Shown in pieces: positions 1 through 9,142 of a stretch of DNA of 64,000 nt. The DNA is taken from NCBI RefSeq assembly GCF_047729555.1, contig NZ_CP159825.1, positions 186,001 through 250,000 of the forward strand, written 5' to 3'. A model generated the notes under the pieces. The model was not told where the DNA came from and searched no databases. It saw only the letters and a list, made by a program, of their open reading frames with translations. A program made the position numbers and the translations under genes. Within the stretch, counting starts at the first letter, position 1, and each line of letters starts with the position of its first letter. Source of the stretch: Porticoccus sp905181945 (GTDB taxonomy: Bacteria > Pseudomonadota > Gammaproteobacteria > Pseudomonadales > Porticoccaceae).

Positions 1-1528
1 AATATATGGACTCCCTGTTGTGGTGATACCAACAAATTTACCAGTAGCTAGAGTAGATCTTAATGACTTAATTTACCTTACACCAGATGAGAAATATGAT
101 GCTGTTGTTGCAGACATCAGGTCATGTATTGAGAAAAATTCCCCAGTATTAGTTGGAACAGCTACCATCGAAAGCTCAGAAGAAATGGCATCAAGATTAG
201 AGAAGGTAAAAATTCCCCATCAGGTGCTGAATGCAAAACACCATGAAAAAGAAGCGCAAATTATCGCTCAAGCAGGGCAGCCTGGAACAGTCACAATCGC
301 AACTAACATGGCTGGTAGAGGAACAGACATAGTTCTTGGAGGGAGCTGGGAAGCAATTGTTGCAGAGCTAAAAAATCCTACTCAGGCTCAAATACAGCTA
401 ATCAAGAATGAATGGAAAGTCCGCCATGATGTAGTTATTGCCGCTGGCGGGCTCCATATACTTTGTACTGAGCGGCATGAATCTCGACGTATTGATAACC
501 AGCTGCGAGGTAGAGCTGGTAGGCAAGGTGATCCCGGTGTATCGCGATTTTATTTGTCGCTGGAGGACCCATTGATGCGCTTGTTCGCATCGGATGGAGT
601 TAAAAATATGATGCGATCTCTGGGAATGGAAAAAGGGGAATCGATCGAACATCGGATGGTGACAAGTGCTATCGAAAAAGCTCAAAAGAAAGTTGAAGGC
701 AGAAATTACGATATGCGTAAAAATTTGCTTGAATTTGATGACGTTGCTAACGATCAGCGGCAGGTAATTTACCAACAGAGGGATGAGTTGTTGGTGGAAG
801 AGGACATTAGCGAAGTTATTGCTAGTATAATGTCTGATGTTATTGACATATCAATAAGTTATTACATCCTTCCACAAAGTTTGGCAGAACAGTGGGATGT
901 TGCTGGCCTAGAAAATCATTTCGCATCAGAATTTAAGCTGCAGGTAGAATTGCAAAAGTGGCTGGATAATGATGAACTTTTGAATGAAGAAGGAGTTCGA
1001 TTAAGAATTCAGCAAAAAGCTAAAGATGTCTACGAGGAAAAAGCCTCTGCAATTGGCGCAAATATTCGTGTCATTGAAAGACAGGTAATGTTGCAGGTAT
1101 TAGATACCCTATGGAAAGAGCATCTTTCTCGTATGGACCATTTGCGGCAAGGGATAAATTTGCGCGCATATGCGCAAAAGAATCCTCGACAAGAATACAA
1201 GCGTGAATCGTTTGAATTATTTCAACAAATGCTAGAAAACATCAAGGTAGAGACCATTCATTTCTTAAGTAAGGCTGAAGTTCGTGATCGTGAGGATATC
1301 GAACAAATAGAGCGTTCTAAAATAGAGGCTCAGCAACGACAAAAACTCGAAATGAACCATGATAGGGTCTCAGCAATTGGCGAATCCAAAACATCAAGCG
1401 GAGCTACTAAAAAGTTTTCTCAGGGTAAGCCGTTTGTTCGATCAGCTGAAAAAGTAGGAAGAAACGATACTTGCCCTTGTGGTAGCGGAAAGAAATTTAA
1501 ACAATGTCATGGTAAATTGAACCAATGA
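1..1528 (+). CDS. secA: Protein translocase subunit SecA, C-terminal part (5' end outside window)
   Basis: The reading frame is open from base 2, so this is the end of a gene that starts before the window. It encodes the ATPase motor that pushes unfolded preproteins through SecYEG. Visible are the second helicase-like nucleotide-binding fold (TATIESSEEMA, TNMAGRGTDIVLGG), the motif VI arginine region (QLRGRAGRQGDPG), the helical scaffold region (LLEFDDVANDQRQ, EHLSRMDHLRQGI) and the C-terminal zinc-binding SEC-C tail CPCGSGKKFKQCHG, which binds SecB and ribosomes. About 500 of the usual 900 residues are present. The first Met-like codon at 20 is internal, not a start. argJ follows after 79 bases with no clear terminator. 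Confidence 0.97.
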   Translation, partial: IYGLPVVVIPTNLPVARVDLNDLIYLTPDEKYDAVVADIRSCIEKNSPVLVGTATIESSEEMASRLEKVKIPHQVLNAKHHEKEAQIIAQAGQPGTVTIATNMAGRGTDIVLGGSWEAIVAELKNPTQAQIQLIKNEWKVRHDVVIAAGGLHILCTERHESRRIDNQLRGRAGRQGDPGVSRFYLSLEDPLMRLFASDGVKNMMRSLGMEKGESIEHRMVTSAIEKAQKKVEGRNYDMRKNLLEFDDVANDQRQVIYQQRDELLVEEDISEVIASIMSDVIDISISYYILPQSLAEQWDVAGLENHFASEFKLQVELQKWLDNDELLNEEGVRLRIQQKAKDVYEEKASAIGANIRVIERQVMLQVLDTLWKEHLSRMDHLRQGINLRAYAQKNPRQEYKRESFELFQQMLENIKVETIHFLSKAEVRDREDIEQIERSKIEAQQRQKLEMNHDRVSAIGESKTSSGATKKFSQGKPFVRSAEKVGRNDTCPCGSGKKFKQCHGKLNQ

Positions 1529-1607
1529 ATTAATTATACACATTTTTTATGCTATTTGGATTAGCTTAACTCAGTTATGTTGCCTAGAAAAATATAGCGA
1601 GGAAATC

Positions 1608-2825
1608 ATGGCGGTAGGCAAAGATTATTTTCCTGAAATGCATCCTGTGCCAGGCTTTAGGCTAGGTATAGCAAGCGCTGGCGTCAAGACTTCAGGTAAA
1701 AAAGACTTGATTGTGATGGAAATGATAGATGGAAGCTCTATTGCGGGGGTGTTCACAACAAATGCGTTTTGCGCAGCACCAGTGCAAATCTCAAAAGAGA
1801 ATATTTATTCGACCCAATGTCGTTATCTGGTTATAAATACTGGTAATGCAAACGCAGGAACTGGGGATCAAGGAAGAAAGGATGCTGAGTCTATATGCCA
1901 GGCTCTTGCAGCAATAACTAGAGTTGATGAGAGAGCTGTGTTGCCTTTCTCTACGGGTGTTATAGGAGAATATTTGCCAGTACAAAAAATTATTTCAGCG
2001 TTGCCTTTAGCATACGCATCACTTTCTGCAACCAGTTGGGACGAAGCCGCAAGGTCCATCCTTACAACAGACACCCGCCCTAAAGGTGCAAGTGTCCAGT
2101 TAGACTTTTCTGGAAAAAAAATTACAATCACAGGGATCACAAAAGGCTCAGGAATGATAAGGCCCAATATGGCTACTATGTTGGCTTACGTGGCTACCGA
2201 TGCAGTGATAGAACAAGAGTTACTAAAAAATATACTTGCTAGTATGACCGAGCACTCATTTAACCGGATTACTGTCGATGGCGACATGTCGACAAATGAT
2301 TGCGCCATTTTAGTAGCAACTGGGGCTTCTGGTGTTGATGTATCAGAATTGTCCGCCAAGGACATGGATAAGTTTTTGGCTTGCCTGAAAGAATTGTTTA
2401 TTGCTTTGGCTCAACAAGTTGTTCAGGATGGAGAGGGCGCTACTAAATTTGTGACAATAAAGGTATCTGCAGGTAAGGATGAGCCTGAGTGTCTGAAGGT
2501 GGCATATGCTGTAGCTGAATCCCCGTTGGTAAAAACCGCTTTGTTTGCTTCAGATCCTAATTGGGGGAGAATTCTTGCAGCAATAGGATACTCTGGTCTT
2601 TCTGATCTGAATGTTGATGGCATAGAGGTTTATTTAGATAACATTCTTATAGCTGAAAAGGGTGGAAGAGCTCAGAGTTACCTAGAATCTCTTGGTCAAG
2701 AAGTTATGTCTAAAGATTTTTTTTCTATAAATATTATTCTGAATCGCGGTCATGCAGCGGAAGAAATCTATACGACTGATTTATCTTATGATTATATTAA
2801 GATCAATGCAGAATATCGTAGCTAG
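1608..2825 (+). CDS. argJ: Bifunctional ornithine acetyltransferase / N-acetylglutamate synthase
   Basis: ArgJ moves the acetyl group from N-acetylornithine to glutamate in the cyclic arginine pathway; bifunctional forms also make N-acetylglutamate from acetyl-CoA. The protein is 405 residues, normal for the family. The self-cleavage region KGSGMIRPNMATML is intact, with the expected Ala189/Thr190 junction; the new N-terminal Thr is the catalytic nucleophile in known enzymes. The glycine-rich TGNANAGTG and the DPNWGR motif are also present. The ATG start is preceded by GAGGA. The stop codon overlaps the start of mutT by one base, so the two are probably co-translated. Monofunctional versus bifunctional activity cannot be decided from sequence. 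Confidence 0.95.
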   Translation: MAVGKDYFPEMHPVPGFRLGIASAGVKTSGKKDLIVMEMIDGSSIAGVFTTNAFCAAPVQISKENIYSTQCRYLVINTGNANAGTGDQGRKDAESICQALAAITRVDERAVLPFSTGVIGEYLPVQKIISALPLAYASLSATSWDEAARSILTTDTRPKGASVQLDFSGKKITITGITKGSGMIRPNMATMLAYVATDAVIEQELLKNILASMTEHSFNRITVDGDMSTNDCAILVATGASGVDVSELSAKDMDKFLACLKELFIALAQQVVQDGEGATKFVTIKVSAGKDEPECLKVAYAVAESPLVKTALFASDPNWGRILAAIGYSGLSDLNVDGIEVYLDNILIAEKGGRAQSYLESLGQEVMSKDFFSINIILNRGHAAEEIYTTDLSYDYIKINAEYRS

Positions 2826-3223
2826 TGCTTAAAATTTACGTGGTTGCAGCAGTTATTTGGGCCAAAAATAAAAAAATACTTATTACCAAAAGGCCTGATA
2901 ATAAACCTCAGGGAGGTTTTTGGGAGTTTCCTGGCGGCAAGATAGAAAGAGACGAAACACCGACTGAGGGGTTGTTCCGAGAACTAAAGGAGGAGCTGGC
3001 TATTTCTGTTCTTGAAATGAGACCTTTTATTAAGCTTGAGCATGAATACCCAGAGCGTTCTATTATTTTAGATGTATGGATGGTGGAAAAATTTACTGGC
3101 AACGCTAGAGGAAATGAAGGACAAACTATTGCCTGGGTTTCTATTGATCAATTGAATCAGTACCAGTTTCCTGAGGCAAATAGGCTGATTGTAGATAAAC
3201 TCCAGACATTTTTACCCTGCTAG
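2825..3223 (+). CDS. mutT: 8-oxo-dGTP diphosphatase MutT (Nudix hydrolase)
   Basis: MutT removes oxidised dGTP from the nucleotide pool and so prevents A:T to C:G transversions. The 132-residue protein matches the usual size (129 in E. coli). The Nudix box begins GGKIERDETP and ends RELKEELAI, keeping the metal-binding RExxEE core; the usual glycine just after EEx is alanine here. The start is a GTG whose first base is the last base of the argJ stop codon. The 3' end overlaps the convergent yacG by four bases. The secA-argJ-mutT order is common in gammaproteobacteria and supports mutT over a generic Nudix enzyme. Confidence 0.92.
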   Translation: MLKIYVVAAVIWAKNKKILITKRPDNKPQGGFWEFPGGKIERDETPTEGLFRELKEELAISVLEMRPFIKLEHEYPERSIILDVWMVEKFTGNARGNEGQTIAWVSIDQLNQYQFPEANRLIVDKLQTFLPC

Positions 3224-3450
3224 TGATGGGTTGTGTCATCCCTATCAGTTATACCTGGCTCTTCAAGCCCCTGTATAGCAGGATTCCCTGGAATACTAAA
3301 ACCTTCCGAAGCCCATTCACCAAGATCGATTTGTTTACAACGCGTTGAGCAAAAAGGCCTATAGGACGACTCTTCGTTCCAAGTAACTTTAATTTTGCAT
3401 GTAGGGCAGTCGATGCAGGTAATTTTTTTATTGCCGCTTAATTCTTTCAT
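3220..3450 (-). CDS. yacG: DNA gyrase inhibitor YacG, zinc-binding
   Basis: A small 76-residue zinc protein. The first cysteine pair is in DCPTCK and the second in PFCSTRCKQ, giving the family's CxxC...CxxxC zinc site, followed by the signature IDLGEWASEGF. In E. coli YacG binds GyrB and blocks DNA binding by gyrase. It lies just downstream of coaE on the same strand, its usual neighbour, with 29 bases between. It converges on mutT with a four-base overlap. Confidence 0.93.
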   Translation of the reverse strand: MKELSGNKKITCIDCPTCKIKVTWNEESSYRPFCSTRCKQIDLGEWASEGFSIPGNPAIQGLEEPGITDRDDTTHH

Positions 3451-3479
3451 GCTGCCATTTTTCCTTCTTTAGTATCTTT

Positions 3480-4091
3480 TTATTGAACATTTTTTTGTGT
3501 TGCCAAGGTCAAATAAAGCTCATGGAGTCCATCTATTTTTATTTTGAGCGCCTTAATATCGCTAGTATTGTCAACAATGTCATTAGCAAATTCTAGTCTT
3601 TCTGAGCGTTGCATTTGAGAGCTAATAATTGACTGCACAGTGTTTTTTTCGCCGCCATCACGCTTTGAGGTGCGTTGAACTTGCAGGCTTTCTGGCACAT
3701 CTATGACTAGGATTCTATCCATTAGTTTGTGTTGACCTGTCTCCACTAATAGCGGTGACTCGAGCACTGTGTATGAGCTAGCAGATAGTGTGAGAAGATC
3801 AATGATCTCTTTCCGAATGGGGCGATGCAAAAGAGTCTCCAACCATACTTTTTTTTCTGGAGTCTCAAATATTTCTTTACGTATAAATGCTCGGTCCAAG
3901 TTCCCGTCCAAAAGTAGACTTTTTTTACCAAAATAGTCGGCGATTTTGATATGGAATATAGAGTCTTTCTTTGCTATATTTCGCGCCACAATATCTGCGT
4001 TGACTACGTCTATACCCAGCTGTTTGAAGTAGTTTCCTGCAGTACTTTTACCGCTACCAATGCCCCCTGTGAGCCCAACAAAAAAACTCAT
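3480..4091 (-). CDS. coaE: Dephospho-CoA kinase
   Basis: This enzyme makes the last step of coenzyme A synthesis, phosphorylating the ribose 3'-OH of dephospho-CoA. The 203-residue protein has the P-loop GGIGSGKST at residues 9-17, the substrate region GIDVVNADIVAR, and the lid-like QRTSKRDG segment. The start codon overlaps the nadC stop (TAATG type, one shared base at 4091), so nadC-coaE-yacG looks like one transcription unit. Confidence 0.95.
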   Translation of the reverse strand: MSFFVGLTGGIGSGKSTAGNYFKQLGIDVVNADIVARNIAKKDSIFHIKIADYFGKKSLLLDGNLDRAFIRKEIFETPEKKVWLETLLHRPIRKEIIDLLTLSASSYTVLESPLLVETGQHKLMDRILVIDVPESLQVQRTSKRDGGEKNTVQSIISSQMQRSERLEFANDIVDNTSDIKALKIKIDGLHELYLTLATQKNVQ

Positions 4092-4930
4092 TATATTAAC
4101 CTCATAGAAAAATCTATGGCTTGACAGTTTTTAGTTAAACCCCCAGATGAAAGATAGTCTATGCCAGGTATAGCTTTTTGGGTAATATTGATTGTGTCTA
4201 TATTTCCCGAGACTTCTAACTTGATTTTTCCTGCATTCATGGTAATTGCTTGCTTGATCATATTAGGATCAAAATTATCTAACATTACCATGTCTACGTT
4301 TGCCGTTAAGGCTTCTTGAAGCTCCAAAATCGTTTCTACTTCTACCTCTATTGACCTTTCCGGAGAAATCTCTCTAGCTTTTAGAACGGCAGATTTTATT
4401 CCGCCACAGGCAGTTATATGATTTTCTTTGATCAAAAAGGCGTCATACAGCCCCATACGATGATTTTGGCAACCACCAACCACCACAGCGTATTTTTGTG
4501 CTAGCCTCAAGCCAGGTATTGTTTTGCGAGTATCAAGAATTGTTACATCAATTTCTGATGTTAATTTGGCATACTCTCGAGCAGTGGTAGCTGTGCCTGA
4601 TAAGGTTTGAAGGAAATTAAGAGCCGCCCTTTCTCCTGTTAGTATACTGCGAGCAGAGCCTTTGAGCCTGCATACAATTTGTTCTGGTTCTAGCGATTCT
4701 CCATCCTCAGCAAGCCATTCTATTTTTATATGAGGATCTAGTTGGCGGAATACTTCGTTGAACCATGCTTGGCCACAAAGAACAGCTGGATCTCTAGTAA
4801 CAACAAAGGCGTTAGACATGGTGCTACTTGGAATTAGCTGAGCCGTAATATCGCCGTCACCAATATCTTCGATTAAGGATCTAGCAACACTAATTTTAAT
4901 GTCTTCCGTGAGTTTTTTGTTGTTCAGCAT
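4091..4930 (-). CDS. nadC: Nicotinate-nucleotide pyrophosphorylase (carboxylating)
   Basis: Quinolinate phosphoribosyltransferase: quinolinate plus PRPP gives nicotinate mononucleotide, CO2 and pyrophosphate in de novo NAD synthesis. It has 279 residues. Family motifs are clear: ILDTRKTIPGLRLAQKYAV, GGCQNHRMGLYD, IKENHI, and near the C-terminus EVSGNID and LSSGGLT, which form the phosphate-binding barrel end. First gene of the nadC-coaE-yacG run and divergent from ampD, a classic nadC neighbour. Its promoter region carries a palindrome described separately. Confidence 0.96.
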   Translation of the reverse strand: MLNNKKLTEDIKISVARSLIEDIGDGDITAQLIPSSTMSNAFVVTRDPAVLCGQAWFNEVFRQLDPHIKIEWLAEDGESLEPEQIVCRLKGSARSILTGERAALNFLQTLSGTATTAREYAKLTSEIDVTILDTRKTIPGLRLAQKYAVVVGGCQNHRMGLYDAFLIKENHITACGGIKSAVLKAREISPERSIEVEVETILELQEALTANVDMVMLDNFDPNMIKQAITMNAGKIKLEVSGNIDTINITQKAIPGIDYLSSGGLTKNCQAIDFSMRLI

Positions 4931-4960
4931 ATCAAAAATATTTCATCCATTTTTATAGAT

Positions 4961-4987
4961 ATTATATCAGCACAACTGCTGTGTTAA
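4961..4987 (-). promoter_or_regulatory. Likely nadC promoter with a palindromic operator in the spacer
   Basis: On the minus strand a TATAAT (4961-4966) and a TTAACA (4982-4987) are 15 bases apart. The spacer is filled almost exactly by the perfect inverted repeat CAGCA-CAAC-TGCTG (4968-4981). A repressor bound there would block RNA polymerase. Which repressor is unknown. The promoter lies about 30 bases upstream of the nadC start. The 15-base spacer is shorter than the ideal 17. Confidence 0.5.
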
Positions 4988-5158
4988 AGACCCCATAGGG
5001 CCCATATTAGCAATATGACGGAGCATGTTTTATATTGTTTTTATTTAATGCAAAATTGCATGTATGTTTTTTTAAGAAAGTCTTTTATTGTTAGCTACTT
5101 AGTATGTAGATAGTGAATTTTAAAATCTCAAGATCAATTAATTTCTGGACAACCACTA

Positions 5159-5704
5159 ATGATCAATTCTAATGGCTGGCATACTGGAGCCCGATCTGAA
5201 CCATCGCCAAATTGCAGTGATCGCCCAAATGGAGCAAAAGTCTCTCTTTTGGTTATTCACAATATTAGTTTGCCGCCAGACCAGTTTGATAGCAATTATG
5301 TCTGTGATTTTTTTTTAAATAGCTTAGACGTGAGCATAGATCCGTATTTTAAGAAAATCTCTAATCTGCATGTTTCCCCGCACCTACTGATTGGTCGTAA
5401 GGGCGAATTGATACAATTTGTAGGATTAAATGACAGCGCATGGCATGCCGGCAAGTCATTTTTTGAAGGTGATGAGAATTGCAATGACTTTTCCATTGGA
5501 ATCGAACTGATCGGCGCTGACAACACTCCCTATACTGATAAGCAATACCAAACTCTTGTTAGCGTCACCAGAGATGTGATGACATGCTACCCTTTGGTGA
5601 CACGGAACCGTATCGTCGGACATTCTGATATAGCACCTGAACGTAAAACCGATCCAGGCCCTTCCTTTAACTGGAAACGCTATCTTTCAGCTCTTAATGT
5701 TTAA
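5159..5704 (+). CDS. ampD: 1,6-anhydro-N-acetylmuramyl-L-alanine amidase AmpD
   Basis: Cytoplasmic zinc amidase of peptidoglycan recycling; it cleaves the peptide from anhydro-muropeptides brought in by AmpG. The 181-residue protein aligns end to end with E. coli AmpD. Zinc ligands are His34 (VIHNISLPP), His155 and Asp165 (GHSDIAPERKTDPGP), and the catalytic Glu region is FSIGIELIGAD. There is no signal peptide, which fits the cytoplasmic enzyme rather than a periplasmic amidase. Divergent from nadC across 228 bases. ampG lies 2.1 kb downstream, so two steps of muropeptide recycling are close together. Confidence 0.95.
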   Translation: MINSNGWHTGARSEPSPNCSDRPNGAKVSLLVIHNISLPPDQFDSNYVCDFFLNSLDVSIDPYFKKISNLHVSPHLLIGRKGELIQFVGLNDSAWHAGKSFFEGDENCNDFSIGIELIGADNTPYTDKQYQTLVSVTRDVMTCYPLVTRNRIVGHSDIAPERKTDPGPSFNWKRYLSALNV

Positions 5705-5732
5705 GTTTTGTGTGAAAATCAGCTTAGTATTT

Positions 5733-6788
5733 CTAGTCTTGATCCCAACGAAACAACACCCCTGCAAGTGTTATAAATATGACGGTCATCAAACCCAAGA
5801 TGCCCAACTGTGGGGCGATGTCATAAAAATTTGCACCTTCTAGCATAACGCTTCTGGATGCTTTCACTAAATGTGTCAGTGGGAGAATTTGCGAGAATTC
5901 TTGAAGCCATTGAGGGGCACCGTCAAGAGAAAACCATAATTCTGAAAGAAGTAACATGGGAAAGCTGATAAGGTTAAGCATACCATTTGCTAAGTCCTCA
6001 CTAGACGTTCGAGCAGCCATAAGTAGCGACATACTTATAATTGCCAGATTACCAGTTATAGCTATGATGAGCAGCAGCAAGTAGCTACCTATCATCATGA
6101 AATCAATGAATAAATCGCAAGAAATAAATACAATCGTGGTTACTGCAAGCATGATGAACAGCCTAGATAATGCTTGCGAGACTAAGAATTTCCATGCACT
6201 TAGAGGAGTAGCCTGTAGCCTCTTAAGGACTCCATTTTTACGATAACGGACAATGACATAGCCAATCCCCCATAACCCGCTAAACATGATGTTCATTGCC
6301 AAAATACCCGGAATTACCCAGTCTATATAGCGTATTTTTTGGCCCTTGATCTCTTGGCGCTGCCAAAGAATTTGAAGATTAGCTGACTGTGATTTATCTG
6401 CAAGCATCAGTTTTTCTAACAATAACCCTTTTTCCGATTCAGGGTTTACCCAGTAGCGCCTCGCCTCGCCTGGGTCGACGAATATGTCCAGCTCATGGAG
6501 TCGTACTTTGCTGATAGCATTTTCAAAATCTGTATATGCTATGACCTCAATGGTGGGTTCATTTGAAAAAATACCAGATGATATTGTTGGTATTAGCTTA
6601 GAGGCATCGACTGCAGTTGGTGCGATACTAAGCACCCCAGCGTGAAATATTTTTTGGCTCTCAGACGAAAAAGCTAGGGCCAGTATAATTACTATGAGAG
6701 GGGTTGCTATAAAAGACCAAAATAGGGAGCCCTTGTCTCGATAATATTCCCTGTTTCTAGCCATCCATAATGCAAAAATTTGCTTCAT
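5733..6788 (-). CDS. ABC-2 type transporter permease
   Basis: Inner-membrane permease of an ABC exporter, 351 residues. One membrane segment near residues 23-41 (FWSFIATPLIVIILALAF) is followed by a long extracytoplasmic stretch to about residue 160, then five hydrophobic segments, the layout of the YhiN/DrrB-like ABC-2 family. The motif RYRKNGVLKRLQATPL before the second group of helices is characteristic. It is 9 bases downstream of its ATPase and on the same strand. Substrate is unknown; drug, polysaccharide or lipid export are all possible. Confidence 0.88.
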   Translation of the reverse strand: MKQIFALWMARNREYYRDKGSLFWSFIATPLIVIILALAFSSESQKIFHAGVLSIAPTAVDASKLIPTISSGIFSNEPTIEVIAYTDFENAISKVRLHELDIFVDPGEARRYWVNPESEKGLLLEKLMLADKSQSANLQILWQRQEIKGQKIRYIDWVIPGILAMNIMFSGLWGIGYVIVRYRKNGVLKRLQATPLSAWKFLVSQALSRLFIMLAVTTIVFISCDLFIDFMMIGSYLLLLIIAITGNLAIISMSLLMAARTSSEDLANGMLNLISFPMLLLSELWFSLDGAPQWLQEFSQILPLTHLVKASRSVMLEGANFYDIAPQLGILGLMTVIFITLAGVLFRWDQD

Positions 6789-6797
6789 TATTTCAGA

Positions 6798-7697
6798 TTA
6801 CTCCCTTAAATGGTGCCCAGTTAGCTTTAAAAATAAGTCATCAAGAGAGGGCTTCCTTACTTGTAGTGATTGCAGGGTGATATTTTTGGATATTAGTTCC
6901 GATAAAGTTTTCTCTACGTCATTGGTAGGAATTGCGATGCAGTCTTCGCGTATCTCTATAGGGCTCGAGATGCAATTGATGTGACTGGAGTCGTGTGCGT
7001 TATTAAAATCTTCCCGATCAAGGCAAACATAACTATGGTTAAAGTTTTTTTTCAGAAGAGCACTTGGGGAGCCATCAGCTATAACTTTCCCTTGATCCAT
7101 TATGACAAGTTGATCGCACAGTAACTCAGCTTCTTCCATATAATGTGTAGTTAAAAGTACAGTTTTCCCACGCTTTTTGATATTTCGAATCAGTGTCCAG
7201 AAATTCCGTCTTGCTTGAGGATCTAGACCAGTTGTAGGTTCGTCCAAAAATAGTATTTCCGGATCGTTCACCAAAGCAATCGCCAAAAGTAACCGTTGCC
7301 GTTGACCCCCAGAAAGTTTTGTAGCGTAAGTTTCTAGGAATTCTTCAAGTTGGCATATTTCAATCAGATCATCGATAGACTGTGTATGACGATACAGTTT
7401 TGAAAAAAGCTTAAGAACCTCTCGAGTTTTAAGGTAATCCATTAGCGCCGTTGTTTGAAATTGAATACCTGTCTCTGACGAGAACTGACTATCACGCAAT
7501 TTTCCTTTATATAAAATCTTTCCAGAGGTAGCTTGTTTGATATTTTCAATGATCTCAATGGTTGTAGTTTTTCCTGCGCCATTAGGGCCGAGCAGCCCGC
7601 AGCATGACCCTTTGGGTATTGCGAAAGACACGTCATCAACTGCCCTTAAAGAGCGAAAAGATTTTGTTAAATTGAAGACTTCAAGGATGGCTGTCAT
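6798..7697 (-). CDS. ABC transporter ATP-binding protein
   Basis: ATPase partner of the ABC-2 permease, 299 residues. Walker A GPNGAGKTT (37-45), Q-loop near GIQFQTTAL, signature LSGGQRQR (128-135), Walker B ILFLDEP (148-154), D-loop GLDPQ and the switch histidine in TTHYMEEAE are all intact. The C-terminal extension ends KPSLDDLFLKLTG, typical of DrrA-type exporter ATPases. Divergent from ampG across 105 bases. The substrate cannot be read from the sequence. Confidence 0.93.
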   Translation of the reverse strand: MTAILEVFNLTKSFRSLRAVDDVSFAIPKGSCCGLLGPNGAGKTTTIEIIENIKQATSGKILYKGKLRDSQFSSETGIQFQTTALMDYLKTREVLKLFSKLYRHTQSIDDLIEICQLEEFLETYATKLSGGQRQRLLLAIALVNDPEILFLDEPTTGLDPQARRNFWTLIRNIKKRGKTVLLTTHYMEEAELLCDQLVIMDQGKVIADGSPSALLKKNFNHSYVCLDREDFNNAHDSSHINCISSPIEIREDCIAIPTNDVEKTLSELISKNITLQSLQVRKPSLDDLFLKLTGHHLRE

Positions 7698-7802
7698 ATA
7701 GTAATTAAGTGTATAGCATCATTAGTGTTATCTGTTAGGGTATAAATCTTTTTAATTGAAATTTTTGACAGTATAACGTGCTGACCGCGAAGGAAATATT
7801 AA

Positions 7803-9119
7803 ATGAAATTCCAACAAGGTACTAGAAGTTGGGGTGAGGCGCTTCGAGTTTATAGTCGACCAGAAGTAGTTAGGATGTTGTTCTTGGGTTTCTCTGCCGG
7901 GCTACCCCTTTTGCTTGTATTTAGCACACTAACCGCTTGGCTTCAGGATCTGGATGTCAGTAGGAGCAGTATTGGATTTTTTGGGTGGGTGGGAATAACC
8001 TACTCTATCAAAGTTTTTTGGGCACCAGTTGTTGATCGCATACGGATCCCTTGGCTAACTGAGAAATTCGGCCAACGACGAAGTTGGATTTTGATGGGGC
8101 AGCTGGGGATTATGCTTGGGTTGGTTGCCATGGTATTGGTCGACCCAAAGGCTTCCTTGTCAAATTTCGCAATATGCGCAGTGATAGTTGCTTTTTCATC
8201 ATCGACTCAAGATGTCGCTATCGATGCTTTTCGTATTGAATCAGCAGCAGACGAGATACAGGGAGCACTGGCTGCAGGTTATCAGTTTGGCTATCGCTCA
8301 GCGATGCTTGTTGCAGGAGCGGGAGCGTTCTATATAGCAGATATATATAGCTGGAACACTGCATATTTTTTTATGGCTGCTTTGATGTTTGTTGGCATTG
8401 GCACTGTTCTTGTTATCCCTGAACCTGCTCGAGATGATAAAGATAAGCCTAAGTCAATAAAGTCAGAAAAGACAGGAAAATGGGATCGTTTGATTCATTG
8501 GTTTCAGGTTGCTTTCATGGCTCCGTTTATCGAGTTTTTTAAAAGGAATGGCTCTTATGCATTAATAATTTTGACGTTTATTGCCGTGTTCCGTCTTAGT
8601 GACATTGCGATGGGCATTATGGCTAACCCGTTTTATCTAGATATGGGTTTTACCAAGACTGAAATTGCTAGTATTAGCAAAATATTTGGTTTTTTTATGA
8701 CGCTGCTAGGAGCATTTTTGGGCGGCCTGTGTGTTGTCCGTTATGGTGCTCATAGACCTTTGCTGCTGGCGGCTGGATTAACGGCAGTTACTAATTTATT
8801 GTTTGTAAATTTGGCAAATATGGGGCATGACATTAATGGACTAGTGATGGCAATAAGTGCCGATAATATTAGCGGTGGATTTGCAGGAGCTGTTTTCATT
8901 GCTTATTTATCCAGCCTGACTAATCGCGCCTTCACCGCCACGCAGTATGCGCTTTTTACCTCATTGATGACTTTGCCGGGTAAATTCTTTAGTGGTTTTT
9001 CTGGTATCATAGTCGATGCTACTAGCTACCAGGTATTTTTTACCTATGCTGCACTAATGGGCATACCTGCAATAGTCTTGTCTTGGATGCTGTGGAAAAA
9101 AGCGGGTCATGCAACTTAA
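7803..9119 (+). CDS. ampG: AmpG-family muropeptide permease (MFS)
   Basis: Major facilitator protein of 438 residues with about 12 hydrophobic segments. The N-terminal signatures GFSAGLPLLLVFSTLTAWL, VGITYSIKVFWAPVVDR and GQRRSWILMGQ are those of AmpG, which imports GlcNAc-anhydro-MurNAc peptides for recycling. The second-half signature LTNRAFTATQYALFTSLMTLPGKF is also typical. With ampD 2.1 kb upstream it suggests a muropeptide recycling locus. A general MFS importer is the less likely alternative. Confidence 0.85.
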   Translation: MKFQQGTRSWGEALRVYSRPEVVRMLFLGFSAGLPLLLVFSTLTAWLQDLDVSRSSIGFFGWVGITYSIKVFWAPVVDRIRIPWLTEKFGQRRSWILMGQLGIMLGLVAMVLVDPKASLSNFAICAVIVAFSSSTQDVAIDAFRIESAADEIQGALAAGYQFGYRSAMLVAGAGAFYIADIYSWNTAYFFMAALMFVGIGTVLVIPEPARDDKDKPKSIKSEKTGKWDRLIHWFQVAFMAPFIEFFKRNGSYALIILTFIAVFRLSDIAMGIMANPFYLDMGFTKTEIASISKIFGFFMTLLGAFLGGLCVVRYGAHRPLLLAAGLTAVTNLLFVNLANMGHDINGLVMAISADNISGGFAGAVFIAYLSSLTNRAFTATQYALFTSLMTLPGKFFSGFSGIIVDATSYQVFFTYAALMGIPAIVLSWMLWKKAGHAT

Positions 9120-9142
9120 AATTTCCATAAGGAACTAGTACT

